A stretch of 64,000 bases of DNA from Chitinophagaceae bacterium (GCA_016710165.1 JADJLJ010000001.1:1302001-1366000); one strand, 5' to 3'. Counted from the first letter of the stretch, positions 37,885 to 47,554 are shown. Made by a program: numbers and translations. Notes: generated by a model from the sequence alone, not told the origin.

Positions 37885-39432
37885 TTACTCCGCACCATCT
37901 GTATGTCCCCTGTTCACTGCATAGGTACCCACTTTATTCCCTGTGGTAATACCTACTTCACAATCACTGCGGTAATGGATGGCCCCGTACATACGGGATA
38001 CAGAAGCCTCCAATGCCCAGTTGGTATACTGTTGGGCCTTTGAAGGAATAATATATCCCAACACCGTTGCAGCAGCGCCGCTGAAGGTGCTGTGCCCGGA
38101 AATATAGGATGGAAAGTTAGGCAGCCCGATCGGCGTTTTTATACGGCTGTCCATTTGCGACGGGCGTGGGTTGAAATAAGTGAACTTAGCATCCCAGCAT
38201 ACCACTGCCGCATCCATCATCGACATATTCAGCAAAGCCATATTACGTGCCCACCGGGGTTCGCTGAAATGCTCACTGGCAAAATCACCGGCAGCAATAT
38301 AATTCCAGTGCCCGGGTGGCGTATAGGTTCGTAAACCATCGGCCCAGAATATTGATATCCGCAACTGTTCTCTCGTCAGGTCCTTACTGAACCTATAGAC
38401 CTCTTCCAGTTCATTTTTAAATTGCTGCGACCCCGTGGAAGGTGGCGGGCCCGGGCGTATACTTGTAACCATGGTCAGCGAATCAAATAAAAATGTTCTT
38501 ACTGCCCCAAAAGCCGGCAACATGGGCGGACGTTCAGGTGATTCCTGGCTTATCCAGGGTATTTCGCCGCGGGCAATACAATCATTCTTCAGTTTTGCCC
38601 AAAGTATTGCATTACCACCGGCAACACCGGCCCTGTCACCCCTTGCACGAGCTACGAACTTTGCCGCTACCAGTTTACCCAACGCTTCACCGGCATCAAG
38701 GTCGCTTCTTACATTAGCACCGGCAATCAATCTTGCCCTCCGGTGCTCCTCAGCACGCTGGTTGATATAGTCCTGGTCGCCGGGGAATAACAGTTTCAGC
38801 ATTTCTACGGATACACCCAATACCACTGCATCTTCACTTGGGTAAGATGGCAAAGTGGATTTGGGCAACAAGGTCTGGATGTTTGCATCCACATTAAATG
38901 GCGCCGTACGGTTATACAGTTGCTTGTAATAATAAGCAGCAACCAACGCATCGTATTGAGAAGCGCTCAGGTAAGCATAAGCCCTCGCCGCATAGGGCGG
39001 ATTGGCAAAAGGGAAAGTCGGGTATGCCAGTGGATTATTGGGGCTTGGTGCCGGGTAGGTCCCATCCGGATTCTGGTATGGCGGCAGGTTATGCAACGCC
39101 ACCAGTTCCCGCATGATCTCGTTCCAGCGCAATACGGCCCCGGCTCCCCAGTATTCAACAAGATTCCTTTCCTCCCGGGTGATCTCGTTCTGGAAACTTT
39201 TGATCTCATTTAACTGGATCACATAATCCGGTGATGTGGTTGCAATAGGCGCCGGGCAGGCAAACTCATTGGCGGAAGTTAACAGGATCGGTTTCCAGGT
39301 ACCCGCATTGCCATCCGGCCGGGTTGGATTGATCATCGGGTATTGCATATTCTGTTCGTCAATGCTCTTTGAACAGGAATTGAACAGCATTAAGCCCGTT
39401 GCTATGACCAGGAGTGATACTAATTTTTTCAT
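37885..39432 (-). CDS. Vanadium-haloperoxidase/PAP2-superfamily lipoprotein
   Basis: 515 residues. The lipoprotein signal ends at LMLFNSC. The vanadate/phosphate-binding triad of the superfamily is complete: K-x6-RP (KFTYFNPRP), PSYISGHSTF, and SRMYGAIHYRSD fits SR-x5-H-x3-D. The protein is as long as vanadium haloperoxidases rather than simple PAP2 phosphatases. The substrate (halide or phosphate ester) cannot be decided. The upstream barrel gene ends five bases before it, so the two form an operon. Confidence 0.88.
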   Translation of the reverse strand: MKKLVSLLVIATGLMLFNSCSKSIDEQNMQYPMINPTRPDGNAGTWKPILLTSANEFACPAPIATTSPDYVIQLNEIKSFQNEITREERNLVEYWGAGAVLRWNEIMRELVALHNLPPYQNPDGTYPAPSPNNPLAYPTFPFANPPYAARAYAYLSASQYDALVAAYYYKQLYNRTAPFNVDANIQTLLPKSTLPSYPSEDAVVLGVSVEMLKLLFPGDQDYINQRAEEHRRARLIAGANVRSDLDAGEALGKLVAAKFVARARGDRAGVAGGNAILWAKLKNDCIARGEIPWISQESPERPPMLPAFGAVRTFLFDSLTMVTSIRPGPPPSTGSQQFKNELEEVYRFSKDLTREQLRISIFWADGLRTYTPPGHWNYIAAGDFASEHFSEPRWARNMALLNMSMMDAAVVCWDAKFTYFNPRPSQMDSRIKTPIGLPNFPSYISGHSTFSGAAATVLGYIIPSKAQQYTNWALEASVSRMYGAIHYRSDCEVGITTGNKVGTYAVNRGHTDGAE

Positions 39433-39437
39433 GGTAA

Positions 39438-40388
39438 TTATTTTTTAGGCTGACTGTCTTTCTTGTTGTCTGTTTTCTTTTTCCGGCTGAGATCAAAAAT
39501 ATAGAAGATCCCTGCATTGAAACCGGTACTCTGTCCTACATTTCTTCCGGCCAGTGTGGTGCTCCCATTGGCAACGATGGAAAGGCCGTTCAACGGCGTT
39601 TCATATTTCGCATTGATGCCGATGGAAGTGGCATTCATTTTATTACTTACAAATGGCATCCCGTTCCTGGGAATATCAAAACCACCAAGGGTTGTCCATT
39701 TATTGAATACCAGTTCTGCTATCAGCACTTCGCTCCGGTATCCCGCCCTGAAATTCCATTGAGAAGCATCCGGCATCCGTACTTCATTGCTGTAATGCAT
39801 TTCGGTTGTGTAGTACGTGTACCGGTCCAGCTTAACATTATTTCGTGCAACATAGGAATAAGATGCGGTACCAAACCAATGGCCCCGCTGGTAATCGGCC
39901 ATCAGGCGTATGGTAGCAGCCCTGCTGTGCAGGCCGATGGACAAAGGCAGAATATCCGGCGAATAATTACTGACCGGTGCTGAATAACCACCGATGATGA
40001 TCGCCTGCAGATCACCTTTGGCAATATGCTTCTCGTATCCCACCCATTTTATCCAAATGGACAGGTCCTGCAATCCCTTCTGCCCGGCCATTTGCCCGGC
40101 GCTGGCCTTTGTTTTAATATAGGGTAACCCGAAAAGCACATTGAGCCTGTTGGTAATTCCATAGTTCCCCATGATCATAAAATTGGTGGCGGATACCCGG
40201 CCCATGTTCAGGTTATCCCGCTTCAGTGTCCCTTCCCAGTAATTTTTAAAACTGCTGTACCCGGCCGTGGGGCCAACGCAGAAAAAATTCTTCTGCATCA
40301 TCAAACCATCCATATCGGTTTGTGCAAATGATCGTTGGAGGAAGGTTCCGGAAATAAATAATAGCAGCAGGAGTAATTTTCTGCTCAT
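39438..40388 (-). CDS. Outer-membrane beta-barrel protein paired with the haloperoxidase-like gene
   Basis: 316 residues with a signal peptide (LLLLLLFISGTFLQRSFA). Alternating strands such as FFCVGPTAGYSSF, LNVLFGLPYIKTKAS and FNAGIFYIFDLSRKKK suggest a 10-14-stranded barrel. It resembles the transporter-type or MetA-pathway-like barrels. It is the first gene of a two-gene minus-strand operon. Confidence 0.7.
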   Translation of the reverse strand: MSRKLLLLLLFISGTFLQRSFAQTDMDGLMMQKNFFCVGPTAGYSSFKNYWEGTLKRDNLNMGRVSATNFMIMGNYGITNRLNVLFGLPYIKTKASAGQMAGQKGLQDLSIWIKWVGYEKHIAKGDLQAIIIGGYSAPVSNYSPDILPLSIGLHSRAATIRLMADYQRGHWFGTASYSYVARNNVKLDRYTYYTTEMHYSNEVRMPDASQWNFRAGYRSEVLIAELVFNKWTTLGGFDIPRNGMPFVSNKMNATSIGINAKYETPLNGLSIVANGSTTLAGRNVGQSTGFNAGIFYIFDLSRKKKTDNKKDSQPKK

Positions 40389-40544
40389 ACGCTTGTGTTT
40401 TAGTTTCTGTATGCAATATTACTATTGCCCTGTTTAATCAAAGATAGAATTTTATGCCCGTTCCCTGAACAATTTTATGCATAAGTCCTTACCCGCAATG
40501 TTCTCAAGGGATTATACCAGATGCGATTTATTTAATACAGGAGA

Positions 40545-41813
40545 TCAATGATCATTGAGTGGCAATCCCTTTTTCTGGAATTCTACCCAGTTCAGATACT
40601 CGGGGGCAACCCGGTGTTCTTCCATGGTAATGCAGTCATTTACGGGGCATACCAGTTTGCAAAGGTTACAACCCACGCATTCTTCATCCTTCACCGTATA
40701 GGTATTGTATGGTTTTCCATACGCAAGATTGATGGACTGGTGCGATGCATCTTCGCAGGCTATATAGCAAAGACCGCAGTGGATGCATTTATCCTGGTTT
40801 ATTTTAGCGATGTGGTGATAGTTGATATCAAGGTCTTCCCAATGCGTGATCTTTTCAACCGATTTACCGATGAAGTCATTTAACGTCTTGAATCCTTTTT
40901 CATCCATCCAGTTATTCATTCCTTCGATCATGTCTTCCACGATCCGGAATCCGTGGTTCATGGCAGCCGTACAAACCTGCACATTACTTGCCCCCAGCAA
41001 CATGAACTCCACGGCGTCTTTCCAGGTACTAACGCCGCCAATACCTGAGATGGGAACTTTGCTGGTCACTTCATCCTGGGCAATGGTGGTAAGCATTTTT
41101 AATGCAATGGGTTTTACTGCAGGTCCGCAATAACCTCCAAACACCGACTTACCTGCTACATAGGGGTTGGGAACAAAGGTATCCAGGTCGATGCCGGTCA
41201 CGGATTGAATGGTATTTATCAGGGACAACCCGTTCGTTCCTGCCTTAACCACCGAACGGCCTGTAGGAACAACGGAATGAACATTGGGCGTTAATTTGGT
41301 GATCACCGGGATGGTTGCCGCTTCCATCACCCACTCCACCACCATGCAGGCGATCTCAGGGTCTTGTCCTACGGCAGCGCCCATGCCCCTTTCGGTCATG
41401 CCATGCGGGCAACCGAAATTCAGCTCCAGTCCATGTGCCCCGGTGTCTTCCACTTTTTTGATCAGTTCGTGCCAGCTTTTTTTATCATTGTCTGCCATCA
41501 GTGAAACCACCATGGCCCGGTCGGGAAAAAGCCTGAGACATTCTTTTATTTCTTTTAAATTCAGGTCAAGCGGGCGGTCGCTGATCAGTTCAATATTATT
41601 CAGTCCCATCATCCTTTTACTGCCGAAATTCACCGCGGAATACCTGGATGAAACATTCTTTACCTGGCTGCCCAGTGTTTTCCAGACCACGCCGCCCCAT
41701 CCGGCCTCAAAAGCACGGAGCACATTTATTTTCTTATCAGTAGGTGGCGCACTCGCTAACCAGAACGGGTTGGGAGATCTTATGCCGAGGAAGTTTGATT
41801 CAAGAGAGGCCAT
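40545..41813 (-). CDS. preA: NAD-dependent dihydropyrimidine dehydrogenase subunit PreA
   Basis: 422 residues. A dihydroorotate-dehydrogenase-like FMN barrel begins SNFLGIRSPNPFWLASAPPT and contains GLELNFGCPHGMTERGMG (Asn/Cys active-site region). A C-terminal ferredoxin domain has two 4Fe-4S motifs: CIHCGLCYIAC and CVGCNLCKLVCP. With PreT it reduces uracil or thymine to the dihydro form using NADH. It is the last gene of the pyrimidine operon. Confidence 0.95.
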   Translation of the reverse strand: MASLESNFLGIRSPNPFWLASAPPTDKKINVLRAFEAGWGGVVWKTLGSQVKNVSSRYSAVNFGSKRMMGLNNIELISDRPLDLNLKEIKECLRLFPDRAMVVSLMADNDKKSWHELIKKVEDTGAHGLELNFGCPHGMTERGMGAAVGQDPEIACMVVEWVMEAATIPVITKLTPNVHSVVPTGRSVVKAGTNGLSLINTIQSVTGIDLDTFVPNPYVAGKSVFGGYCGPAVKPIALKMLTTIAQDEVTSKVPISGIGGVSTWKDAVEFMLLGASNVQVCTAAMNHGFRIVEDMIEGMNNWMDEKGFKTLNDFIGKSVEKITHWEDLDINYHHIAKINQDKCIHCGLCYIACEDASHQSINLAYGKPYNTYTVKDEECVGCNLCKLVCPVNDCITMEEHRVAPEYLNWVEFQKKGLPLNDH

Positions 41814-41819
41814 TTTTTA

Positions 41820-42240
41820 TGTTGAATTTTGAATGTTAAATGTTGAATTATTTAGGAGCCAAAGACTCCTGGGATGTTTTTACTATTTTGGTCAGGATAT
41901 TAATAATATGTTCAATGTTTTTTAAGTAAACTTCATACTCATATTTCATGATTTGACTTTTATCCAACAGCCTTAACCAATATTTTGTTTCTCTTGCCTC
42001 CTTGGAAGCAATAGACATCTTCATAATGAAATCTCTTTTTGTTTGAGCGGCATTCGCTTCCTCTACATTTGCACCAATACTTGTTGATGATCTTAAAAGC
42101 TGTTTTGATATAACATATTCATTTTGCTGAATGAGGGTCTTATATAGAGATATGACCTGAAGGGAAAAATCAAAAGTTAATTCCAGTATTTTGTTTTCTG
42201 TCTTCATTCAGCATACAACATTTAACATTCAACATAGCTT
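41820..42240. mobile_element. Candidate cassette: four-helix-bundle gene between inverted repeats
   Basis: The left flank at 41820-41852 and the right flank at 42206-42236 are inverted relative to each other; both contain variants of GAATGTTAAATGTTGAAT. The same words make closed hairpins in the two neighbouring operon gaps (43600-43668 and 48962-49036). The arrangement looks like the hairpin element opened by a gene. No transposase or target duplication was found. Confidence 0.45.
41848..42207 (-). CDS. Four-helix-bundle protein (23S rRNA intervening-sequence/S23 family)
   Basis: 119 residues, all helical. It has the family core ISKQLLRSSTSIGANVEEA and KMSIASKEARETKYWLRLL. Homologues are found as passengers of 23S rRNA intervening sequences and as the Avd accessory protein of diversity-generating retroelements; their biochemical role is unclear. 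It is AT-rich compared with its neighbours and splits preT from preA, so it looks inserted. Confidence 0.92.
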   Translation of the reverse strand: MKTENKILELTFDFSLQVISLYKTLIQQNEYVISKQLLRSSTSIGANVEEANAAQTKRDFIMKMSIASKEARETKYWLRLLDKSQIMKYEYEVYLKNIEHIINILTKIVKTSQESLAPK

Positions 42241-43599
42241 AAGGTATTTCAAAATAGAGGCTGCCCCGTCCTTCCCGGCCTGCACGGCATCTACCACTTC
42301 TTTACCACCATTCACCGCATCGCCGCCGGCAAATACGCCTTTGATATTCGTGGCACAATGGTTATCAATAACCAGTTTCCCGTTCTTGTTCTCCAGTTTA
42401 TATTTCTTTACTATTCCTTCATAAGGGACTTGCCCTGTCGCCTTGATCACCATATCAACATCCAGCGAAAAGGTTTCGCCGGTGTCAACAGGGGAACGGC
42501 GGCCTGAAGCATCCGGTTCACCCAATTTGATCACACTGCAAACAAGTTGTTTTACTTTTCCTTCTGAACCTTTTATCTTTTTTGGTGCAGCCAGCCAGAC
42601 GATCCTGCATCCATCCAGCCTGGCAATATCCAATTCAACAACCGTACAGGGCTTTTCAGCTTCTGTTCTTCTGTAAACCAATGTCACTTCCTTAGCGCCT
42701 AATCTTTTTGCCTGTGTGGCTGCATCAATAGCGGTCATCCCCATTCCAATAACTGCTACCCGTTCGCCAACTGCCGCTTCTTCATAACCCTTGTCACGGA
42801 TATCATAAATGAATTTTATGGCATCCACAACACCCTGCAGTTTTTCCCCGGGTATATCCAGTTTTCTTGCAACCCCAACGCCCATTCCCAGGTAAACGGC
42901 ATCGTATTCCTTTTTTAGTTGTGCCAGTGAAAAATCCTTACCCAGTTCCTGGTTGTATCTTATCTCAATACCACCAATACCCAGGATATAATTCACTTCG
43001 TCTTCACAGAATTTCGGCGTTACCTTATAGGCTGCAATGCCATAAGTCATCAGGCCACCACCCTTGCTTTCTTTTTCAAAAATGGTAACATCGATCCCTT
43101 CCCGTGATAATACATGTGCACAGCTCAGCCCGGCAGGGCCGGCACCAACAACCGCCACTTTTTTACCCCCATCCCCTAAAGGGGAGTTATTTGAAGTCTC
43201 TATTTTTTTCCGTTGGAATAACTGCCAGTTATTTTTCATTGCTATTTCCGTAGAATAGCGCTGCAGCCTTGCAATGGAAATGGGCTCTTCTTCCATGAGG
43301 TTATACACGCAGGCGCCCTCGCAAAGTTTTTCCACCGGGCAAACCTTGCTGCAACCTGCCCCCATGATATTACTGCTGAAAATAGTATGCGCCGAGCCTT
43401 TGATATTTTCTGTAGCGATCTGCTTTATGAACTTAGGGACATCAATACCGGTAGGACAACTTTTCATGCAGGGCGCATCATAGCAGAACAAACAGCGGTT
43501 GGCTTCCACCAGGGCCGCATCGGCTGTTTCATATGGCGGATGTATGTCGCTGAAGTTTTCAGCGTATTGCTCTTGGGATAACCTGTTGTTTTTGATCAT
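42229..43599 (-). CDS. preT: NAD-dependent dihydropyrimidine dehydrogenase subunit PreT
   Basis: 456 residues from the start at 43599 (MIKNNRLSQEQYAENF); a longer frame upstream is only read-through of a repeat. N-terminal Fe-S cysteines (CLFCYDAPCMKSCP, CSKVCPVEKLCEGACV) precede FAD (VAVVGAGPAGLSCA) and NAD (VAVIGMGMTAIDAA) sites of the GltD type. It passes electrons from NADH to PreA. A palindromic element is inserted in frame (43166-43187, encoding NSPLGDGGKK). Confidence 0.93.
   Translation of the reverse strand: MIKNNRLSQEQYAENFSDIHPPYETADAALVEANRCLFCYDAPCMKSCPTGIDVPKFIKQIATENIKGSAHTIFSSNIMGAGCSKVCPVEKLCEGACVYNLMEEEPISIARLQRYSTEIAMKNNWQLFQRKKIETSNNSPLGDGGKKVAVVGAGPAGLSCAHVLSREGIDVTIFEKESKGGGLMTYGIAAYKVTPKFCEDEVNYILGIGGIEIRYNQELGKDFSLAQLKKEYDAVYLGMGVGVARKLDIPGEKLQGVVDAIKFIYDIRDKGYEEAAVGERVAVIGMGMTAIDAATQAKRLGAKEVTLVYRRTEAEKPCTVVELDIARLDGCRIVWLAAPKKIKGSEGKVKQLVCSVIKLGEPDASGRRSPVDTGETFSLDVDMVIKATGQVPYEGIVKKYKLENKNGKLVIDNHCATNIKGVFAGGDAVNGGKEVVDAVQAGKDGAASILKYLKLC
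43166..43187. repeat. Palindromic element inside preT
   Basis: CATCCCCTAAAGGGGAG, a member of the CCCTAAAGGG family. In the gene it encodes SPLGDG between the Fe-S domain and the FAD-binding strand. Confidence 0.65.
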
Positions 43600-43668
43600 T
43601 ATGTTGTATGTTGAATGTTGTATGTTGAATGACTTCATTTGACATTTGGCATTCAACATTTAGCATAT
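43600..43668. repeat. Hairpin repeat upstream of preT
   Basis: ATGTTGAATG words on the left and CATTCAACATTTAGCATA on the right form an imperfect inverted repeat filling the gap between the ureidopropionase and preT genes. Confidence 0.65.
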
Positions 43669-43671
43669 GTA

Positions 43672-44538
43672 TTACAGCTCAACAAGCTTTCCGTAGGTCT
43701 CCGGCCGCCTGTCCCTGAAGAACTGCCACACATTTCTTACCTGGTCGATCATATCCAGGTCAAATTCGGCGATCAGCAATTCATCTTTGTCTTCACTTGC
43801 CTGTGCAAAGATCTGTCCACGGGGGTCAACAAAATAACTGCTGCCATAAAACTTGCCCAGGTTCCAGGGCTTTTCTTCACCCACCCTGTTTATACAACCC
43901 ATGAAATATCCATTGGCTGCGGCATGCGCCGGCTGTTCCAGTTTCCACAAATACTGAGACAGGCCTGCCACGGTTGCAGAAGGATTATAAACGATCTCGG
44001 CGCCGTTCAGTCCCAAACATCTTGCCCCGTCAGGAAAGTGGCGGTCGTAACAGATGTACACACCCACTTTCGCATACTTTGTCTGGAACACCGGGTAGCC
44101 CAGGTTCCCGGGCTTAAAGAAGAACTTCTCCCAGAAACCACTGGTATGCGGGATATGATTCTTGCGGTACTTGCCCAGGTAGGTTCCATCCGCATCAATT
44201 ACAGCAGCGGTATTGTATAGAACACCGGCCTGTTCTTTTTCATAAATGGGAACAATGATGACCATGTTGTATTTCTTCGCATACTGTGCCATCAGTTCGG
44301 TTGTGGGTCCCGGAACCGTTTCTGCGCTTGCATACCACTTTGGATCCTGCCCGGGGCAGAAATAAGGTGTATTGAAAATTTCCTGCAGGCAAAGGATCTG
44401 TACCCCTTTCTTCCCGGCCTCTTCAATATAAGGAATATGTTTCTGCACCATGGCGTCCACAATTTCTTTGATCGTTCCTTCCCCTTCCGTTTTTGGCAAA
44501 CTCATTTGAATCAATCCGGATTTAATTATCCTTGGCAT
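43672..44538 (-). CDS. Beta-ureidopropionase (N-carbamoyl-beta-alanine amidohydrolase, nitrilase superfamily)
   Basis: 288 residues from the start at 44538 (MPRIIKSGLIQMSLP). The nitrilase triad is present: Glu in CLQEIFNTPYF, Lys in KYRKNHIP and Cys in VYICYDRHFPDGAR. Next to dihydropyrimidinase, it most likely hydrolyses N-carbamoyl-beta-alanine to beta-alanine, ammonia and CO2, step three of the reductive pathway. Confidence 0.92.
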   Translation of the reverse strand: MPRIIKSGLIQMSLPKTEGEGTIKEIVDAMVQKHIPYIEEAGKKGVQILCLQEIFNTPYFCPGQDPKWYASAETVPGPTTELMAQYAKKYNMVIIVPIYEKEQAGVLYNTAAVIDADGTYLGKYRKNHIPHTSGFWEKFFFKPGNLGYPVFQTKYAKVGVYICYDRHFPDGARCLGLNGAEIVYNPSATVAGLSQYLWKLEQPAHAAANGYFMGCINRVGEEKPWNLGKFYGSSYFVDPRGQIFAQASEDKDELLIAEFDLDMIDQVRNVWQFFRDRRPETYGKLVEL

Positions 44539-44648
44539 AAGTGTTTTTTTTAAACTTTTTATTTTCTTCACCGCATGGAACACGAGTCAAAGAGGTTTCG
44601 CAGAGATACTCTGCGTTGACTCTGCCCCTCATTTTCTCTGCGGTAAAA

Positions 44649-46031
44649 CTATATTAATTTAGATACTTTATTTCTCTTTATATATTTGCCATTCCCTTTT
44701 TCCACCAGGCATTTTCCATCATCAATAACAACCTGGCCTCTTAACAGGACAGTTTTACATTTCCCGGTCAGTTCCCATCCTTCATAGGCAGAATAGTCGG
44801 TATTCATATGATGCGTTGATACACGGATGGTATGTTCTTTATCAGGATCGAATAAAACGATGTCAGCGTCAGAACCCGGTGCTATGCAACCCTTCCTGGG
44901 AAACATGCCGAATATCTTTGCCGGGTTGGTGGATAAGACCTCCACAAACTTATTCAGGGTGATCCTTCTCTTTCTTACTCCTTCACTGTACAATAACTCT
45001 ACCCGGTGCTCAATAGCCGGATGCCCGTTCGGTATTTTAGAAAAATCATCCTTGCCCATTAATTTTTGTTCCCATTTGAACGGACAATGGTCTGTTGCCA
45101 CCACCTGTACCAATCCCTGGTTGATACCGGCCCACAAAGCTTCCTGGTCTTTCTTCTCCCGCAGCGGCGGGCTCATCACCCATTTGGCACCATCGAAATC
45201 TTGTTCGTATAAAGAAGCATCCAGTAATAAATACTGGATACAGGTCTCTGCAAATACTTTTTGATTTTCCCGGTTATTGTTACGCACTGCATTCAATGCG
45301 CCTTCGCAGGTCATGTGTACAATATAGCCCGGGCAGCCCGTGTAACCTGCTATGGAAGCAAAACGTTCCGAGGCTTCCGCTTCCGTGATCTCCGGCTGGG
45401 ATAAATAATGATACAGCGGCGCCCTGTTTCCTTCGGCCCTGTTCTTAGCAATTAAAAAGTCGATCATGTCGCCATTGGTTGCATGCACCGTGACCATCCC
45501 GCCCCGTGTCTTTACTTCATTCATCAGTCCCACCATCTGTTTATCATCGATCATCAGGGCGCCTTTATAAGCCATGAAAATTTTGAATGAGGTGATGCCT
45601 TCTTTTTCAATAAGGCCAACGATCTCTTTACAGGTGTTCTCATTGAAATCGGTTACAGCCATGTGGAAGCTGTAATCGCCGACTGCATTTCCATTGGCCC
45701 TTCCGCTCCATTCGTTGAATGCATCGTATAAAGAATTACCCTGTTTTTGAAGAATGAAATCAATCACGGTAGTAGTACCGCCATAGAGTGCTGCCCGGGT
45801 ACCTGTTTCGTAATCATCACTGCTGAAGGTTCCCATGAAGGGCATTTCCAGGTGTACGTGCGGGTCAATGCACCCGGGAAAAGCAAGCAGTCCCGTTGCA
45901 TCAATTTCCCGGTCGGCTTTAGCATCAAGATTTTTTCCGACAGCGACAATGCTTTCTCCCTGGATAAAAATATCGCCGGTGTAATCATCAGCAGCGCCAA
46001 TAATGTGGGCATTTTTTATAAGCAAGGACAT
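44649..46031 (-). CDS. Dihydropyrimidinase
   Basis: 460 residues from the ATG at 46031, which overlaps no further than the stop of the permease gene. It is an amidohydrolase with zinc ligands DPHVHLEMPF, the carboxylated lysine in SFKIFMAYKG, HATNGD, and ATDHCPF. It opens the dihydrouracil ring to N-carbamoyl-beta-alanine. The stop-start junction with the NCS1 permease gene indicates coupled translation. Confidence 0.94.
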   Translation of the reverse strand: MSLLIKNAHIIGAADDYTGDIFIQGESIVAVGKNLDAKADREIDATGLLAFPGCIDPHVHLEMPFMGTFSSDDYETGTRAALYGGTTTVIDFILQKQGNSLYDAFNEWSGRANGNAVGDYSFHMAVTDFNENTCKEIVGLIEKEGITSFKIFMAYKGALMIDDKQMVGLMNEVKTRGGMVTVHATNGDMIDFLIAKNRAEGNRAPLYHYLSQPEITEAEASERFASIAGYTGCPGYIVHMTCEGALNAVRNNNRENQKVFAETCIQYLLLDASLYEQDFDGAKWVMSPPLREKKDQEALWAGINQGLVQVVATDHCPFKWEQKLMGKDDFSKIPNGHPAIEHRVELLYSEGVRKRRITLNKFVEVLSTNPAKIFGMFPRKGCIAPGSDADIVLFDPDKEHTIRVSTHHMNTDYSAYEGWELTGKCKTVLLRGQVVIDDGKCLVEKGNGKYIKRNKVSKLI

Positions 46032-46033
46032 GG

Positions 46034-47554
46034 TCAATCGTTTTCTATGTTATCCAAATTTACACTACCTGTTTTATAATTCCGCATCAATACAATATAC
46101 ACCACTCCGCTTACAAAGAAGCCGACAAACCAGGCATAATGATAGAGATTTGATACCCATTCAGGAAATGCGGTTGATGAGATCAGTTTCACCTGCAACA
46201 AAAATCCGGGCATGTTGGGCAGGATGCCGGCAAACAAAGCAAGGATGGCTGCACCATTGAAACCGTTCTTAAATCCATATTGCCCTTTATGCCGGTATAG
46301 TTCTGCCACATCCAATTGCTGTTTACGTACAAAATAATAATCAGCGATCAGGATGCCTCCTACCGGGCCAAGCAGGCTGGAATAAGCAATGAGCCAGGTG
46401 AAGATATACCCGTTGGGATCGGCAATCAATTTCCATGGAAAGATCAGGATACCAATGACACCGGTGATGTATCCGCCCGTCCTGAAATTGATCTTCCCGG
46501 GGGCCAGATTTGAAAAGTCGTTGGCAGGACTTACAATATTGGCTGCAATATTCGTTGCCAATGTAGATATGGCCACTGCGATCATGGCAAAACTCACCAA
46601 CAGTTTATTTTCAAACTTTCCGGCCAATACCACCGGGTCCCAGATGGTTTCTCCGTAAATGATAAAGGTGGCCGATGTTACCACCACGCCAATAAAAGCA
46701 AACAGCGTCATGGATGGAGGCAGGCCAATGATCTGTCCATTGATCTGTGCCTTCTGGTTCTTTGCATACCGGGTGAAGTCGGGAATGTTCAATGAGAGTG
46801 TTGCCCAAAAACCAACCATCCCCGTGAGCGCCGGAAAGAAATAGGTCCAGAATGCCGGACCTGTCAGTTTTGCCGGTTGTGCAAGTATGGGGCCCAGGCC
46901 ATGCCCGGCATTGATCGCCCAAAACAATAATGCCAGCGCCGCCAGTGGTAAAAAGAATGCTTTGAACAGCAGTAATTTCCTGATGCTTTCCACACCCAGG
47001 TAAACGACCCACATATTGAGCAGCCAGAAAAGAAAAAAACAAATGGCCGGGCCGGTCTGCAACCCAAATGATTCAGGAAAAATTTGTGGCAAGGTTGCCA
47101 GTGCAGGGATCCAGAGTTTAAGCATCTGGTAGGTGGCAAAGCCCCCGATCCATGTCTGGATACCAAACCACCCGCAGGCAACAATGGCTCTTAGTATGGC
47201 CGGAATATTTGCACCCGATGTACCGAAACTTGCTCTTGCAAAAACGGGAAAAGGTATTCCGTATTTGGCCCCGGCATGTCCGTTCAGTATCATCGGCACC
47301 AGTACAATGGTATTTCCCAAAAAGATGGTGAGAATGGATTGCCACCAGTTCATGCCCCCTTCGATCAATGAACTCGCCAGCATGTAGGTAGGGATACATA
47401 AACTCATGCTTATCCATAACGCTGCATAGTTCCATGTACCCCAGCTGCGTTTGCTTTGGGGAATGGGGGCAAGGTCTTCGTTGTAGAGGGACGCCTCACT
47501 GCCCTCCAAAGGAGGGTTCCTGAACTCTGAATTTTCGGGGTTTCTGCTATGCAT
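46034..47554 (-). CDS. NCS1-family nucleobase permease
   Basis: 506 residues with about twelve membrane segments. It starts hydrophilic, then SKRSWGTWNYAALWISMSLC, the NCS1 signature, and FGTSGANIPAILRAIVACGWFGIQTW. It probably imports uracil, or allantoin/hydantoin, to feed the surrounding pathway. The N-terminal tail contains a palindromic element in frame (47496-47520, encoding NPPLEGSEAS). Confidence 0.92.
   Translation of the reverse strand: MHSRNPENSEFRNPPLEGSEASLYNEDLAPIPQSKRSWGTWNYAALWISMSLCIPTYMLASSLIEGGMNWWQSILTIFLGNTIVLVPMILNGHAGAKYGIPFPVFARASFGTSGANIPAILRAIVACGWFGIQTWIGGFATYQMLKLWIPALATLPQIFPESFGLQTGPAICFFLFWLLNMWVVYLGVESIRKLLLFKAFFLPLAALALLFWAINAGHGLGPILAQPAKLTGPAFWTYFFPALTGMVGFWATLSLNIPDFTRYAKNQKAQINGQIIGLPPSMTLFAFIGVVVTSATFIIYGETIWDPVVLAGKFENKLLVSFAMIAVAISTLATNIAANIVSPANDFSNLAPGKINFRTGGYITGVIGILIFPWKLIADPNGYIFTWLIAYSSLLGPVGGILIADYYFVRKQQLDVAELYRHKGQYGFKNGFNGAAILALFAGILPNMPGFLLQVKLISSTAFPEWVSNLYHYAWFVGFFVSGVVYIVLMRNYKTGSVNLDNIEND

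Noticed and set aside
43600..43659. Extended N-terminus of PreT from position 43659
   Set aside because: The extra residues are the translation of the hairpin repeat; the family start fits the ATG at 43599.
44583..44645. Repeat-like block with CGCAGAG/CTCTGCG between the ureidopropionase and dihydropyrimidinase genes
   Set aside because: There is a short palindrome (CGCAGAGATACTCTGCG), but only one copy in the window, so a repeat family cannot be shown here.
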